Part shown: piece by piece, positions 12,163 through 23,181 of the stretch | How positions within the stretch are numbered: position 1 is the stretch's first letter | Layout: each line of letters starts with the position of its first letter | Assembly (NCBI GenBank): GCA_029747015.1 | Contig: JAKOGI010000437.1 | Location: forward strand, 147,001-211,000 | Direction: 5' to 3' | From: Carnegiea gigantea | Lineage: Eukaryota; Streptophyta; Magnoliopsida; Caryophyllales; Cactaceae | DNA length: 64,000 bases | Position numbers and translations under genes: made by a program | The notes under the pieces: generated by a model | Seen by the model: only the letters and a program-made list of their open reading frames with translations | Databases searched by the model: none | Told to the model about the DNA's origin: nothing

Positions 12163-12811
12163 TTATAAGCCTAAGAAAAAGTTAAGCTCACCCATCATGC
12201 TCATCTCAAACTCACTCCTCATCATATTTGAAAATTCATTGCATAAATCATGATGAGTTGCACCAAATATAATGTCATCAACATATATTTGGACAATCAA
12301 TAAATGTTCCCCCTTAGATTTTAAAAACAAGGTATTGTCTACCTTGCCTCTTCTAAAATTATTTTCAAGTAAAAAACTTGACAAACGTTCATACCAAGCT
12401 CTAGGAGCTTGTTTTAAACCATAAAGAGCTTTGTCAAGTTTGAAAACATGGTTAGGAAATTCACTGTTTTCAAAACCAGGGGGTTGTTTGACATACACCT
12501 CTTCTTTAAGGTATCCGTTTAGGAATGCACTTTTCACGTCCATTTGATATAGCTTGATTTCCATATGAGCTGCAAAGGCTATTAAGGATTCGAATAGCCT
12601 CAATTCTAGCAACTGGTGCAAAGGTTTCTTCATAATCGATCCCTTCTTCTTGGTTATACCCTTGAACAACCAGCCGTGCCTTGTTCCTAGTGACTGTTCC
12701 TGACTCATCCAGTTTGTTTCGGAACACCCACTTGGTTCCAATGATTGTTCTCTCTGCAGGTTTAGGTACCAGGTGCCATACTCTGTTTCTTTCAAATTGA
12801 TGGAGCTCTTC
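12163..12811 (-). pseudogene. pol, reverse transcriptase part, frameshifted
   Basis: Reverse transcriptase of the Ty1-copia type. Visible motifs are the start FERNRVW, the ARLV..GYNQ.EGIDY segment, [11 protein letters not shown] with a catalytic Asp, ALYGLKQAPRAWYE, and IYVDDIIFGA with the two catalytic Asp. Three lesions hit it: TAA at 12812-12814 in place of a Gln codon just before it, a one-base insertion near 12582 that shifts frame between the [11 protein letters not shown] and IAFAAH segments, and TAA at 12163-12165 at its end. Confidence 0.92.
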
Positions 12812-13681
12812 TTACATTGCCGTGACCCAATCTGAATCTGCAAGAGCTTCATTCACATTCTTAGGCTCAATGTTAGAAAGAAAAGCATAGAAAGCACAGA
12901 AATTCTTAAGCTTAGACTTAGTTTGCACTCCACTGTTAATATCAGACAGAATTTGATCAAGGGGGTGTGAACTATGGTGCTTCCATGGTCGTGGAGTAAG
13001 TGGATCCACAGACACATGCTCTACTCTGGCCGGAATATTTGGAGAATTAGGCTCACGAACACCTCCTGAGCCTATTTCTGCACCTGTTTGTAAGCCTGTT
13101 CCTGAAGAACATGGTCCCGAATAGGATTCAACGGTGTTTCCCCCTGTTTGGTGTTCACCTTGCCTGCCATTTTGAGGAACAACTTCTGGGCTTGTTGTCT
13201 CCATGGTGTTCTTACCTTGTCTCTCATGGGGCAACACTTCTTTTCGGATAAGACCTAATTCAAACTCTTCTTCCTGTGCACCATTCTTATTCAAAGTGTT
13301 AGATTCATCAAAAAGCACATGCACACTTTCCTCAACGCACAAGGTTCTTTTGTTAAAGACTTTGTATGCCTTGCTGTGAGAGGAATAACCGAGAAATATT
13401 GCCTCATCACTCCTGGGATCAAACTTTCCTAAAGCATCCTTCCCATTATTATGCACAAAACACCTACAACCGAATGTTCTTAAATGCATAATGTTGGGCT
13501 TTCTGCCTTTGAAGAGTTCGTAGGGAGTTTTGTTCAAAATAGGTCTAATCATACATCTTTTCATAATGTAACATGATGTGTTCAAAGCTTCTGCCCAAAA
13601 GTTCCTAGGAAGACCACTAGTAATAAGCATTGTCCTAGTCATGTCTTCTAGGGTGCGGTTTTTGCGCTCAACCACCCCATT
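12812..13681 (-). pseudogene. pol, C-terminal half of integrase and linker
   Basis: Opens directly after the TAG at 13682-13684 in the same frame. It starts with VERKNRTLED, holding the third acidic residue (E) of the integrase D-D-E triad, followed by the Copia integrase tail (KGRKPNIMHLRTFGCRCF and FLGYSSHSKAYKVFN). A Gly/Glu/Thr-rich linker of about 100 residues leads to the conserved NVNEAL..DW..AM segment before RT, where it stops at TAA 12812-12814. Confidence 0.9.
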
Positions 13682-14743
13682 CTATTGGGGTGTTCTTGGG
13701 GCCGAGAAGTTATGATCAACACCATGCGTATTACAAAATTCTGTAAAACTTGCATTTTCAAATTCAGTACCATGATCAGACCTCAAGCTAACCAATGAGT
13801 GTCCTACTCTCTTTTCAACCTTTTTGAGAAGGGCAATAAAATTCTCAAAAGTTTCATCCTTGGAGGCCAAGAACAGGGTCCAAGTAAATCGAGAGTAATC
13901 ATCCACTATGACAAGCACATACCTCTTCCCACCTCTACTTGTTATCCTCATAGGACCACATAGATCAATGTGTAATAATTCAAGAGGTCGGGTAGTGCTA
14001 ACACACCTTTTTGATTTAAAAGACAATCTGACTTGTTTTCCTTTTGCACAAGCTTCACATATCCTGTCATCATTAAACTTGATGGAAGGTAGTCCAACAA
14101 CCAAGTCTTTGGAAACAAGTTTGTTTAAAAGAGTAAGGCTCGCATGACCTAGTCTCTTGTGCCAGAGCATTATATCATCATTCACAGCACTCAAACAAGT
14201 CAGGTTGTTTTGGAGAAGTGTGGAAATACAAACTTTGTAAACATTTTTGTGACGCTTCCCCTTTAACACAACGTCTCCTGTGTTGGCATTGACAACCAAG
14301 CAATGTGTTCGTGAGAACACCACTAGATTGTTCTTGTCACACAGTTGGGACACACTTAGTAAATTATGCTTTAAACCATCAACTAAGTGCACATTATCAA
14401 TTGAGTGGGAGAGAGTTTTACCAATGCTACCTATACCGACAATTGTCCCAGACTTGCCGTTTCCAAAAGCCACGCTCCCACCGGTTGAAGCTGTAAGTGA
14501 GAGAAAGTTTGATTTTTCTCCGGTCATATGCCGCGAACACCCACTATCAACATACCACAGCTGCCTGTTTTCAAGGTTATTTTCTGAGCTATTTGCCAGG
14601 GTGTTTCTTACCCTGTTTGCTGGGTTGTTTGTGGGGTTGTTCTCTCTCACTTCAGCCTGCAAAACAAATCAAGGGTTAGTTTTGGGAACTCAGATCCACT
14701 TGGGTCCCATTCTTTTAGACAAATAAAGCTCATCTTTCCTAAT
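13682..14743 (-). pseudogene. pol, aspartic protease and integrase core
   Basis: The frame is that of gag, from which it is separated by stops at 14744-14746, 14690-14692 and 14669-14671. It is open from 14668 to TAG 13682-13684. Domains in order: aspartic protease with active site WYVDSGCSRHMTG; GAG-pre-integrase zinc-binding HHCC region (LWHKRLGHAS to CEACAKGK); integrase core with LLHIDLCGP (first Asp) and SLRSDHGTEFEN (second Asp). The initiator is not evident; the family makes a Gag-Pol fusion. Confidence 0.92.
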
Positions 14744-16435
14744 CTAGATTTGTTTCACATACCTTTCATTCTTTTCCATGGCATACCTTCTTGAAGGACA
14801 TGAATATCGATAGTGACCAGTTTTACCACAATGAAAGCAAACAATGTTTTCAGGTAATCCCACATACTTTCTATGGATTGGGTAAATGGTTCGTTTAGGC
14901 TTATATCCAAGTCCCTTTTTGTTTCGACTGTGGTGAGTGTTTAACCAATCAAGGGCTTGTGAGGACTTGTTCCACAACCTGTTTGTGGCAAGGTCGTGTT
15001 CTGTGCATTTTGCTTTAGCCGACAGGTTCTTGTTTTCAGCAAGCAAAACTTCAACCTTTTCTTTAAGCTCAAGGGTTTCCTTTTCAGCCTTGGCTTGATT
15101 GGTGGTATATTTTACTTCGTTCAAGATCAAGGTCTCTCTAAGGTCATTTATGGTTTGATGTGAAGCTAGAATTTCTCTTTCAGCCTCAAGTTTCTCATTC
15201 TTAAGGATCTCATTTTCTAGTTCTAGGTCTCGGATATCTCGTTTCAATTCAACACAAGTATCCATCAAGGTATACAAAAGTTTTTCGAGAGTTGCTTTAT
15301 TGAGACCACGTACCTTGTTCTTGAGATCAGTTAAGCTGTTTGTGGATTCATCATCTGAGCCTGAGTCACTTTGTACCATGAGAGCTGCAGCATCTCCTTC
15401 ACTTTCAGATTCACCTTCATCCTCAGAAGAGTCTCCCCAGGCAGCAAGCATAGCCTTCGAGAATCTTTTGCCTGAGGTGTTCACAGGTTGTTTTCGAACC
15501 TGTTTTCTGGGTTGTTCGAACTCCTGCTCTTCTCGAAGCAGAGGGCAGTTTTTCACAAGGTGATCTAGTTTGCCACATTTAAGACACCCCGTGAACTGTT
15601 CTCGGGGGGTGTTTCTAGATTTACTGAAGTCCTTTCTTCTGCTGTTTTTTTTGACCTTTTTGAAGAATTTCTTGAACTTTCGTGCCATTAAGGCCATCTC
15701 TTCATCCTCAAGGTCAGAGTCATCATCCTCTTGTGCTTTCAAGGCAAGCCCACGATCCTTCTTCTGCTCCTCTTTTTGTTGTGAGTTCTTTCTGAGTTCA
15801 TAGGTTTGAAGATTGCCAATCAACTCGTCGAGGGTGATCTTGTTCATGTCTTTAGCTTCTTGGATGGCTGTCACCTTCGCTTCCCAAGACCGAGGCAAAA
15901 TCCTTAGAATCTTCCTCACCAGCTCTTCTGTGGTGAAGGATTTTCCCAGGGATTTTAGCTCGTTTGTTATGTGGGTGAAGCGTGTGTACATATCCATCAC
16001 GTTCTCACGATCACCCATATCAAACAACTCATATTGCCTCATGAGTAGCTCAATACGTGATTGTTTGACTTGACTTGTTCCTTCATGATCTACTTGGAGG
16101 GCATTCCATATCTCCTGGGCTGACTCACACTCCGAGATACGTGTATATTCATCTGGACCTAGGCCAAAATATAATAGCTTCTTGGCCTTGGCATTCTTTT
16201 CCATTTTCTTATAGTCTTCAGCATCAAACTCTATGGGTTCCTTGGGAACCTTCTTACCATCTTCAAGCACCTTGGTGGGAACAAGGGGCCCGTTCTTAAT
16301 GAGCATCCATAACTCATAATCTTCTGCCTGAATATAGTTCTCCATCCTATTCTTCCACCAACTATAATGTTGGCCGTTGAAATAGGGTGGCCGAGTAATG
16401 GATTGCCCTTCAAGGATTCCTTGTGGTGTACTCAT
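14744..16435 (-). CDS. gag: gag polyprotein of the Sirevirus-like element
   Basis: An open frame of 563 residues from ATG at 16435, the first start after the primer site. The N-terminal part (RPPYFNGQHYSWWKNRME) is the Copia-type Gag domain of the DUF4219/UBN2 kind, about residues 10-215. CX2CX4HX4C zinc knuckles lie at residues 284-297 and 533-546. An acidic Ser-rich stretch (about 330-365) and a long coiled coil (about 385-475) lie between them. Large Gag proteins with a coiled coil are typical of Sireviruses. It forms the virus-like particle and binds RNA. Its closing TAG is probably a lesion, since pol continues in the same frame. Confidence 0.92.
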   Translation of the reverse strand: MSTPQGILEGQSITRPPYFNGQHYSWWKNRMENYIQAEDYELWMLIKNGPLVPTKVLEDGKKVPKEPIEFDAEDYKKMEKNAKAKKLLYFGLGPDEYTRISECESAQEIWNALQVDHEGTSQVKQSRIELLMRQYELFDMGDRENVMDMYTRFTHITNELKSLGKSFTTEELVRKILRILPRSWEAKVTAIQEAKDMNKITLDELIGNLQTYELRKNSQQKEEQKKDRGLALKAQEDDDSDLEDEEMALMARKFKKFFKKVKKNSRRKDFSKSRNTPREQFTGCLKCGKLDHLVKNCPLLREEQEFEQPRKQVRKQPVNTSGKRFSKAMLAAWGDSSEDEGESESEGDAAALMVQSDSGSDDESTNSLTDLKNKVRGLNKATLEKLLYTLMDTCVELKRDIRDLELENEILKNEKLEAEREILASHQTINDLRETLILNEVKYTTNQAKAEKETLELKEKVEVLLAENKNLSAKAKCTEHDLATNRLWNKSSQALDWLNTHHSRNKKGLGYKPKRTIYPIHRKYVGLPENIVCFHCGKTGHYRYSCPSRRYAMEKNERYVKQI

Positions 16436-16478
16436 CTTCAGAATCTCTCAAGGTGTTAGCCCTTTTGTGAGAGAACCT

Positions 16479-16490
16479 GCTCTGATACCA
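16479..16490 (-). promoter_or_regulatory. Primer-binding site, initiator-Met tRNA
   Basis: Two bases inside the 5' LTR the minus strand reads TGGTATCAGAGC, the usual plant Ty1-copia site complementary to the 3' end of initiator tRNA-Met. Confidence 0.92.
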
Positions 16491-16492
16491 CT

Positions 16493-18182
16493 TGTTGAAT
16501 TTAGGAGTACTTACCCACAAGAGGGGGGTGAATTGTGGTGTTCGATTTTCGCGTACTTACTGACAAACACCCTCCTGATTGCAGAGGTTGTTCTTGAATT
16601 ACAAACAACCTTCTGACTTGTTTGCACCAGATGTTTTCAATTTGCTCAAAGGCGAAAATCAACAAGATAAATGCGGAAATAAAGCACACACAATTTTTCC
16701 GTGGAAAACACCTCTAGCCCAACTGAGGTGTGAAAAACCACGACCTACCTCGTGTAGGATTTAACCACTTTCACTAACGGGCTTCACACGTTACAAATGT
16801 AACACACCTTGTTACAACTTGCAACCACGTAACCTTCTTTTCTAAGAAAGGTTACACCACGTCCAAATCTCACCAGATTGGACACGTCCAAAGTCCACAC
16901 GACTGAGGACCACTCACTCACTTTTCTGATCCAAGATCAGGGTTACAAAACACCTTACGGGGGTGCTTCTGATTTAAGCAGATGTAAGGTACAATGAGGT
17001 CCTAGTATGCCAATATCTTGAAAGCTCAGCTTAAACACAACTTGTCTCGGTTTTTCTTTTCTCAAGAGTAGCTCGAAAAATTCTTCTCACTAGAAAAACC
17101 ACTTTTGCACTTCTCCCTTTTTGCGTATGTTGTGTATGTTTCTCGTTTTTTCTTCTCTTTGAATGGGAGTGAAATGTTGAGTTTTTAAACAAAAAATCCA
17201 ACGGTCAAAAACAAGGAGAAGTGATAAAATCAGCTATGTTTAGCAAAGAGAGATTTTTGCTTAGCACAGAGAATTCCAACGGCTAAAAGATCCAATGAGG
17301 ATAGAGTTTCCCAATATTGTAGGGATTTGATTTTGGAGGATAAAAGACTATCTTTTCCCCTTAAAAATAGCCGTGAAATACCTGGAAAAGAATCTCAGCT
17401 TGAATTTTGAATTAATCACTTTCCAAAGGATAAGAGAGAAATATTTTCGGTTTGGTAAATATTTTCCAAAATCAGTTTTGCAAATCCCCCAAGTGATTTT
17501 CATATCAAAAGATTTCCTACAACTTAGATTGCTGTCTTGGAATTTTATCAAAATATATTAGAGCTTTTGGCCAACCAAAATAAGTTTTCCAAAGTGACCG
17601 GATTTGGCCGTTGCAGTTCAGAAACACGCTAGGTACCCTGTTTACAGGGTTGTTCAAACTTGGTGTTCTGAAGCAAATAGCGCAACCAATTCAAGAGTGG
17701 TTAGTTAGAGACTTTTCAAGATTGGCATATTAACAAGAGTCTAAAAAATAAAACCTAAATTACCCAAGACATCTTGTTGTAGATCCAGTCATCTTGTTCA
17801 AGACGAATACGCTGCCCCAACCACCTAGACCAACCTGTTTGCCAGGTTGTTCTTGTATCGCTTGAGTTCAGAAAGGCCTGTTTGCTGGATTGTCCTTGAA
17901 GCACCTAGCCTGTTTGCCAGGTTGTTCTTGTATTGCTTGAGTTCAGGAACTGATCTTAACACACAATCAACTCATCGAGGTGGTATTCTTGACTTGAGCG
18001 TGAGTCATCAAGGTATGAGACCTGTTCTTAAGACTTGTTCTCAACATTCAACAAACAAGTTAAGACGCATATTGAAAATAACAGTGTATGCCTGTTTGGA
18101 GAACTTTGTTTGGAGCAACATTACTTAAGAGCATTTTACACTTGGGTTAGTTGTCATCAAAACTAAATATACTAATTCAACG
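16493..18182 (-). repeat. 5' LTR of the Sirevirus-like element
   Basis: The 1,690-bp copy matches 6920-8610 and holds the promoter for the minus-strand transcript. It carries the same triplicated palindromic segment (about 17831-17945). Confidence 0.93.
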
Positions 18183-18378
18183 GAGAGGTTTGTTATTTAA
18201 TAATTTATCTCGACAGTTCTACCTCTGATGTTACATTTAACTATCAATATCTTTGAACTAGTTATAAAACTTTTCTTTTTTTTGGGAAGGAATAAAACTC
18301 TTATCTTTACTTCAGCAATTCTGAATAAGAAAGACCAACAACAAGTGGTAGAACGTTTTGTGGCCAACCAACATTAAT

Positions 18379-18451
18379 GGAGATGTAGCTTAGATGGTAG
18401 AGCGCTTGCTTAGCACATGTGAGGTACGGGGATCGATACCTTATATCTTCA
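18379..18451 (+). tRNA. tRNA-Ala(AGC)-like copy 2, degenerate
   Basis: 73 nt with AGC in the loop position (TTAGCAC). The right half of the anticodon stem is rearranged (ATGTG), acceptor base 3 is A and the 3' acceptor strand is TATCTTC. The T-loop ATCGATA is kept. Probably inactive. Confidence 0.55.
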
Positions 18452-20335
18452 TTTCCTATCAATTTCTTTAGGCTCATTTTTCCATGGCATATTTACTTTA
18501 TTATTATGTACATGACATTGGCTATATCCTAGCTCAATGTGTTGTAAAATTTAAAACTATTTAATCTATATTTTTTATGGTTTATTTCCAGAAAATAAAT
18601 AGGATAATGTTGAATCAATTCAAGTGGTGTTTGATCGATTCTACATGAAATTATAGAATCTACATACTAGGGTAATGAATTAATCTACATATACTACGTT
18701 ATATTTAAAAAAACAGGTTTTTCATCCTTTCTTTAAAATGACAAAACGGCATACGTTGAGAGCGGGAGGGAGAAGATTTTTAGGTCCCGCAGCATGAAAG
18801 GTCGAAGAGAAAGGGTTAGATAGCTAGGCAACTAGGGTCTCTACTTTTACTAATGACTTTTGTGGAGATTGGCTGTTGAGCCATGCTGAAAATTCTAGGG
18901 ATTAACCACTAGCTTTTGTGTGTGTTTTTTCTTTTGTATTTTTGGTGTAATTGTTTATTTCATTTTTAGTGGCGTGGGCATTGTGTTTTAATTTGGACCT
19001 CTACAAATATATATATGAATTGCAGTTAAAAATGTAATATTTTTCTTTTTTATTTGGTAATTTGTTAGTGCGTAATAGTCTCTGCCAAATCATGCTAATT
19101 TAATTCGGTTTGAATACAAACCGGGACAATTGGTGCAACCTAGTTCCAAATGGTCTGATTGATTGGCCCATACCTCCAACCGGATCGACCTTCGGATTGG
19201 TTCTCTCAACATTGCAACCCCCCATGAAAAAAGCTTGATAATGGAGAAAGTGAACCCCGTTCTCTACCTAAACGGGAAGAAAGCTAGGGAGGTTTTACTA
19301 TTCTTTCAAAACTTTGACAAAAAATTTTTGACTTGTTAGATTTTGGCTCTGGAAAGACCATGCAGCTGAGAGCACAAGATATCAAAAGGCCTGGACCAGT
19401 CCAAAGAAGGTTAAAAGAATTCTTTCCATCAATGAGGGAGGAATACAAAATCCTTTAGCGAGAAGATGGGTTCAGAAGCTGAAACAAAAGAATCAAGAAG
19501 TGTTTATGTATGGAAGAAACAAGAACTAAAGATCAAAGTGAGAGAATCTTTTAGAAAATACAATGGTTAAACCTGAGTGTAAAGGCCTGAATGTTAAAGG
19601 AATTGAATGTTAAAGGAACTGAAGATACCTCGGGAGGTGTGGGAGTTGGGTAACATACAGTTACGAGAGAGTGACCAGAAGGATTATGAGATTTTAGCTT
19701 TTTTTAAGCTGACTTTATTTTGGGCTGAACTTAGTATATATGAGCTTATTTTGAACTTATTCATAAAATATTTATTATGAACTTGTTGTTAAAAATTCTA
19801 AACTTATTCTGGATTTATTTTTTGATTATAGACTTATTCTGAACAAAACATACTCTTGCAAGAATTAAGTTGAAAAGAATAAGGCTTCTAAACTAAACTT
19901 ACTTGTGAACTTATTCTAAATTTATTTGTTCAACATATTTTGAATCGAAGTTATTCTGCGCAAAACAAGCTCAAGAGAATAGGATTAAAGCTTACTGAAA
20001 CTATAGATCTGGAACTTATAACTAATAAATATTTGAAGGTCAGACCAAACTAATTTTATGATCGAGTGGTTTGATATTTAATAATTTATATCTCGACCAG
20101 TTCCACCTTTTATGTTACATTTAACTATCAATATTTTTGAACTAGCTATAAAACTTTTCTTTTTTTTTTTGAGGGAAAGGATAAAACTCTCATCTTCACC
20201 TTAGCAATTTTGAATAAGAAAGATCAATAGCAAATGATAGAATGTATTGTGGCCAATCAAAATCGGTGTGTAGTTCAGATGGTAGAGCCCTCGCTTAGCA
20301 TGCTATAGGTAGGGGGATTGATATGCTACATCTCA
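18452..20335 (+). repeat. Array unit 3 (long)
   Basis: About 1.88 kb with no large insert. A short duplication (tgaatgttaaaggaa) occurs near 19590-19620. It ends in tRNA-like copy 3. Confidence 0.88.
20264..20335 (+). pseudogene. tRNA-Ala-like copy 3, decayed
   Basis: 72 nt with loop TTAGCAT (AGC), but the acceptor 5' strand is CGGTGTG, the anticodon stem right side is broken and the T-stem is unpaired. It is followed at once by a second T-arm. Confidence 0.6.
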
Positions 20336-20360
20336 GGAGGATTGATATCCCACATCTCCA
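20336..20360 (+). repeat. Duplicated tRNA T-arm and 3' acceptor strand
   Basis: ggaggattgatatcccacat followed by ctcca repeats the 3' third of the tRNA directly after copy 3. It looks like slippage between the two T-arms. Confidence 0.7.
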
Positions 20361-22162
20361 ATTCCTGGCACTTTTTAAACGACAAATTTTTGCATGGCAT
20401 ATTGACTTTATTATTATGTACCTTATATTTACTATATGCTGCCTCAATGTGTTATAAAATTTAAAACTATTTAATCTATATTTTTTATTGTTTATTTTTA
20501 GGAAATTAATAGGATAATATCGGATCAATTCAAGTGGTGTTAGATCAATTCTACATGAAATTATAGTATCTACTTACTATGTTAATTAATTAATATATAT
20601 ACACCATGTGTTGTATGCAAAAAAAGGGTTTTTCATCCTTTCTTTAAAATGACAAAACGGTAGACCTTCAGAGGGGGAGAGCGAAGATTTTCAAGACCCG
20701 CAGCGTGAAAGGTTGAAGAGAAAGGTGTCAGATAGCAAGGCGACTAGGGTCTCCACTTTTACTAATGACTTTGGTGGAGATGGGCCGTTGAGCAATGCTG
20801 AAAATTCTAGGGATTGACCACTAGCTTTTGTGTGTGTTTTCTCCTTTGTATTTTTGGTGTAATTGTTTATTTCATTTTTGGTGGTGTGCGACTTGTGTTT
20901 TAATTTGGGCCTCTAGAAATATGTATATGAATTGCAATTAAAAATGGAATATTTTCCTTTTATATTTGGCAATTTGTTAATGCGTACTAGTCTCTACCAA
21001 GTCATGCCAATTTAATGCGATTTAAATGAAAACCGGGTCAATTGGTGTAACCTAAGTCCAAACGGTCCGATTGTTTGACCCAAACCTCTAACCAGATCGA
21101 CACTCGGATGGGTTCTCTTAACATTGCAACGCCCCATGAAAAAAGCTTGACAATGGAGAAAGCAAACCCCAATCTCTACCCATACAGGATCAGTGGTAGG
21201 GAGTTTTTACTATTCATTGAAAACTTCGATAGAAAAATTTGAATTTGTTAGATTTTGGCTCTGGAAAGACCTTGCAGCTGAGAGAACAAGATGCCAAAAC
21301 GTCGAGAACAATTCAAAGAAGGTTAAAATAATTCTTTGCATCAATGGGAGGAATACAAAATCTTTTAAGGAGAAGATGGTAAGAAGCTGAAACAAAAGGA
21401 TCAAGAAGTGTTTATGTGTGGAAAAAACGAGAACTAAAGATCAAAGTAAGAGAGTGTTTCAGAAAAAAGGTTAAAGTGTAAAGGCCAGAAGTTTAAAGGA
21501 ATTGAAGATACCTCAGGAGGTGTGGGAGTTGGGTAACATACATTTATGAGAGAGTGACTAGAAGGATTATGAGATTTGAGCTTTTTTTTTTTTTAACTGA
21601 CTTTATTTTGGACTGAACTTAGTAATATCAGCTTATTTTGAACTTATTTATGCAATATATATCATGAACTTGTTCTTAAAATTCCTAAACTTATTCTGGG
21701 TTTATTTGCTTATAAACTTGTGTTGAACTAAACATACTCTTTCAACAATTAAGTTGAAAAGAATTAGGCTTTTAAACTGAACTTCCTTGTGAACTTATTC
21801 TAAATTTGTTTGTTCAACATATTTTGCATTGAGCTTATTCTATGCAAAATAAGCTGAATAGAATAGGATCAAAGCTCACAAAAAATGTAGATTTGGTGCT
21901 TGCAACTAATAAATATTTAAAGGTCAGACCAAACTAGTTGTATGATAGGGTAGTTTGTTATTTAATAATTTATCTCGATCGGTTCTATCTCTGATGTTGC
22001 ATTTAACTATCAATATCTTTGAACTCTCTATAAAACTTTTCTTTGTTTTTTTTTTTTTTTGTGTGTGTGGAATAAATAAAACTCTTATCTTTACCTCAGC
22101 AATTCTGAATAAGAAAGATAAACAGCAAATGATAGAACATATTGTGGCTAATCAACATCAAA

Positions 22163-22216
22163 GGGGATGTAGCTCAGATGGTAGAGTGCTCGCTTAGGAT
22201 GTGAGAGGTATGAAGA
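22163..22216 (+). pseudogene. tRNA-Ala-like copy 4, 3' truncated
   Basis: The acceptor 5' strand, D-arm and anticodon arm are present (loop TTAGGAT, no Ala anticodon). Sequence ends in the T-arm, where it joins downstream unit sequence (tgtacatgacattgact) that is then repeated, so a deletion and a small duplication removed the 3' end. Confidence 0.7.
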
Positions 22217-22720
22217 TAATGTGTACATGACATTGACTTTATTATTATGTACATGACATTGACTATATGCTGGTCCAATGTGTAGTAAAATTTAAAATTG
22301 TTTTATCTATATTTTTTTATGATTTATTTTTAGGAAATAAATAGGATAATGTTGGATCAATTTGAGTGGTGTTAGATCAATTCTGCATGAAATTATAGAA
22401 TCCACATACTGCGTTAATTAATTAATCTATGTATACTACGCGTTATATTTAAAAAATAACTTCCGATCTACTCTTAAAATTGACAAAACAGTAGACATTG
22501 AGAGGATGAGAGACTCGATTTTCAAGTCCTGTGGCGTGAAGGGCTGAAGAGAAAGGGTTAGATAGCAATGCAAAAAAACTTTTGTGGAGATTGGCTGTTG
22601 AGCCATGCTGAAAATTCTAGGGATTGACCAATAGCTTTTGTGTGTTTTTTTTCTTTTGTATTTTGGGTGCAATTGTTTATTTCATTTTTGGCGGGTTGGG
22701 CCTTGTGTTTAAATTTGGGC

Positions 22721-22723
<3 letters not shown>

Positions 22724-22814
<91 letters not shown>

Positions 22815-22865
22815 GTGTGTGTGTGTGTGTGTGTGTGTACATATATATATATGTATGTATGTATG

Positions 22866-22921
<56 letters not shown>

Positions 22922-22924
22922 ATC

Positions 22925-22958
<34 letters not shown>

Positions 22959-23017
22959 ATATATATAATATATATAATATATATATATTATGTGTGTGTG
23001 TGTGTATATATATTATA

Positions 23018-23072
<55 letters not shown>

Positions 23073-23079
23073 ATATATA

Positions 23080-23161
<82 letters not shown>

Positions 23162-23181
23162 ACACACACACACACATATAT
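22724..23181. repeat. (TA)n/(TG)n compound microsatellite
   Basis: About 458 bp of alternating TA and TG/CA dinucleotides with several switches. It grew at the point where other units read tctacaaatatatatatgaattgcaatt. Long ORFs of Ile-Tyr or Val-Cys repeats across it are artefacts. Confidence 0.97.

Larger units (their letters stand above)
6920..18182 (-). mobile_element. Sirevirus-like Ty1-copia LTR retrotransposon, nearly complete, with extra ORF
   Basis: The 11,263-bp element is flanked by GAGAG at 6915-6919 and 18183-18187. LTR ends are TGTTGAATT and AATTCAACA; the last base of the right copy is G. Order on the minus strand: 5' LTR, initiator-Met primer site, gag, protease, integrase, RT, RNase H, extra ORF, polypurine tract, 3' LTR. 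Integrase before RT marks Ty1-copia. The long gag with two zinc knuckles and a coiled coil, the tract next to catcatcaaaaag and the ORF after pol all point to the Sirevirus lineage. The LTRs differ at only a few sites by eye, so the insertion is fairly young. Several stops and one frameshift break gag-pol. Confidence 0.93.
5306..18451 (+). repeat. Array unit 2, split by the Sirevirus-like element
   Basis: The unit's own sequence is 5306-6919 and 18183-18451; without the insert and one GAGAG duplication it is about 1.88 kb, a long unit. It has the longest gagcttatttt / aaaataagctc hairpin (near 6797-6822) and a G run at 5622-5633. Confidence 0.88.
20336..22216 (+). repeat. Array unit 4 (long)
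   Basis: About 1.88 kb, starting with the duplicated T-arm and ending in the truncated tRNA-like copy 4. Confidence 0.88.
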
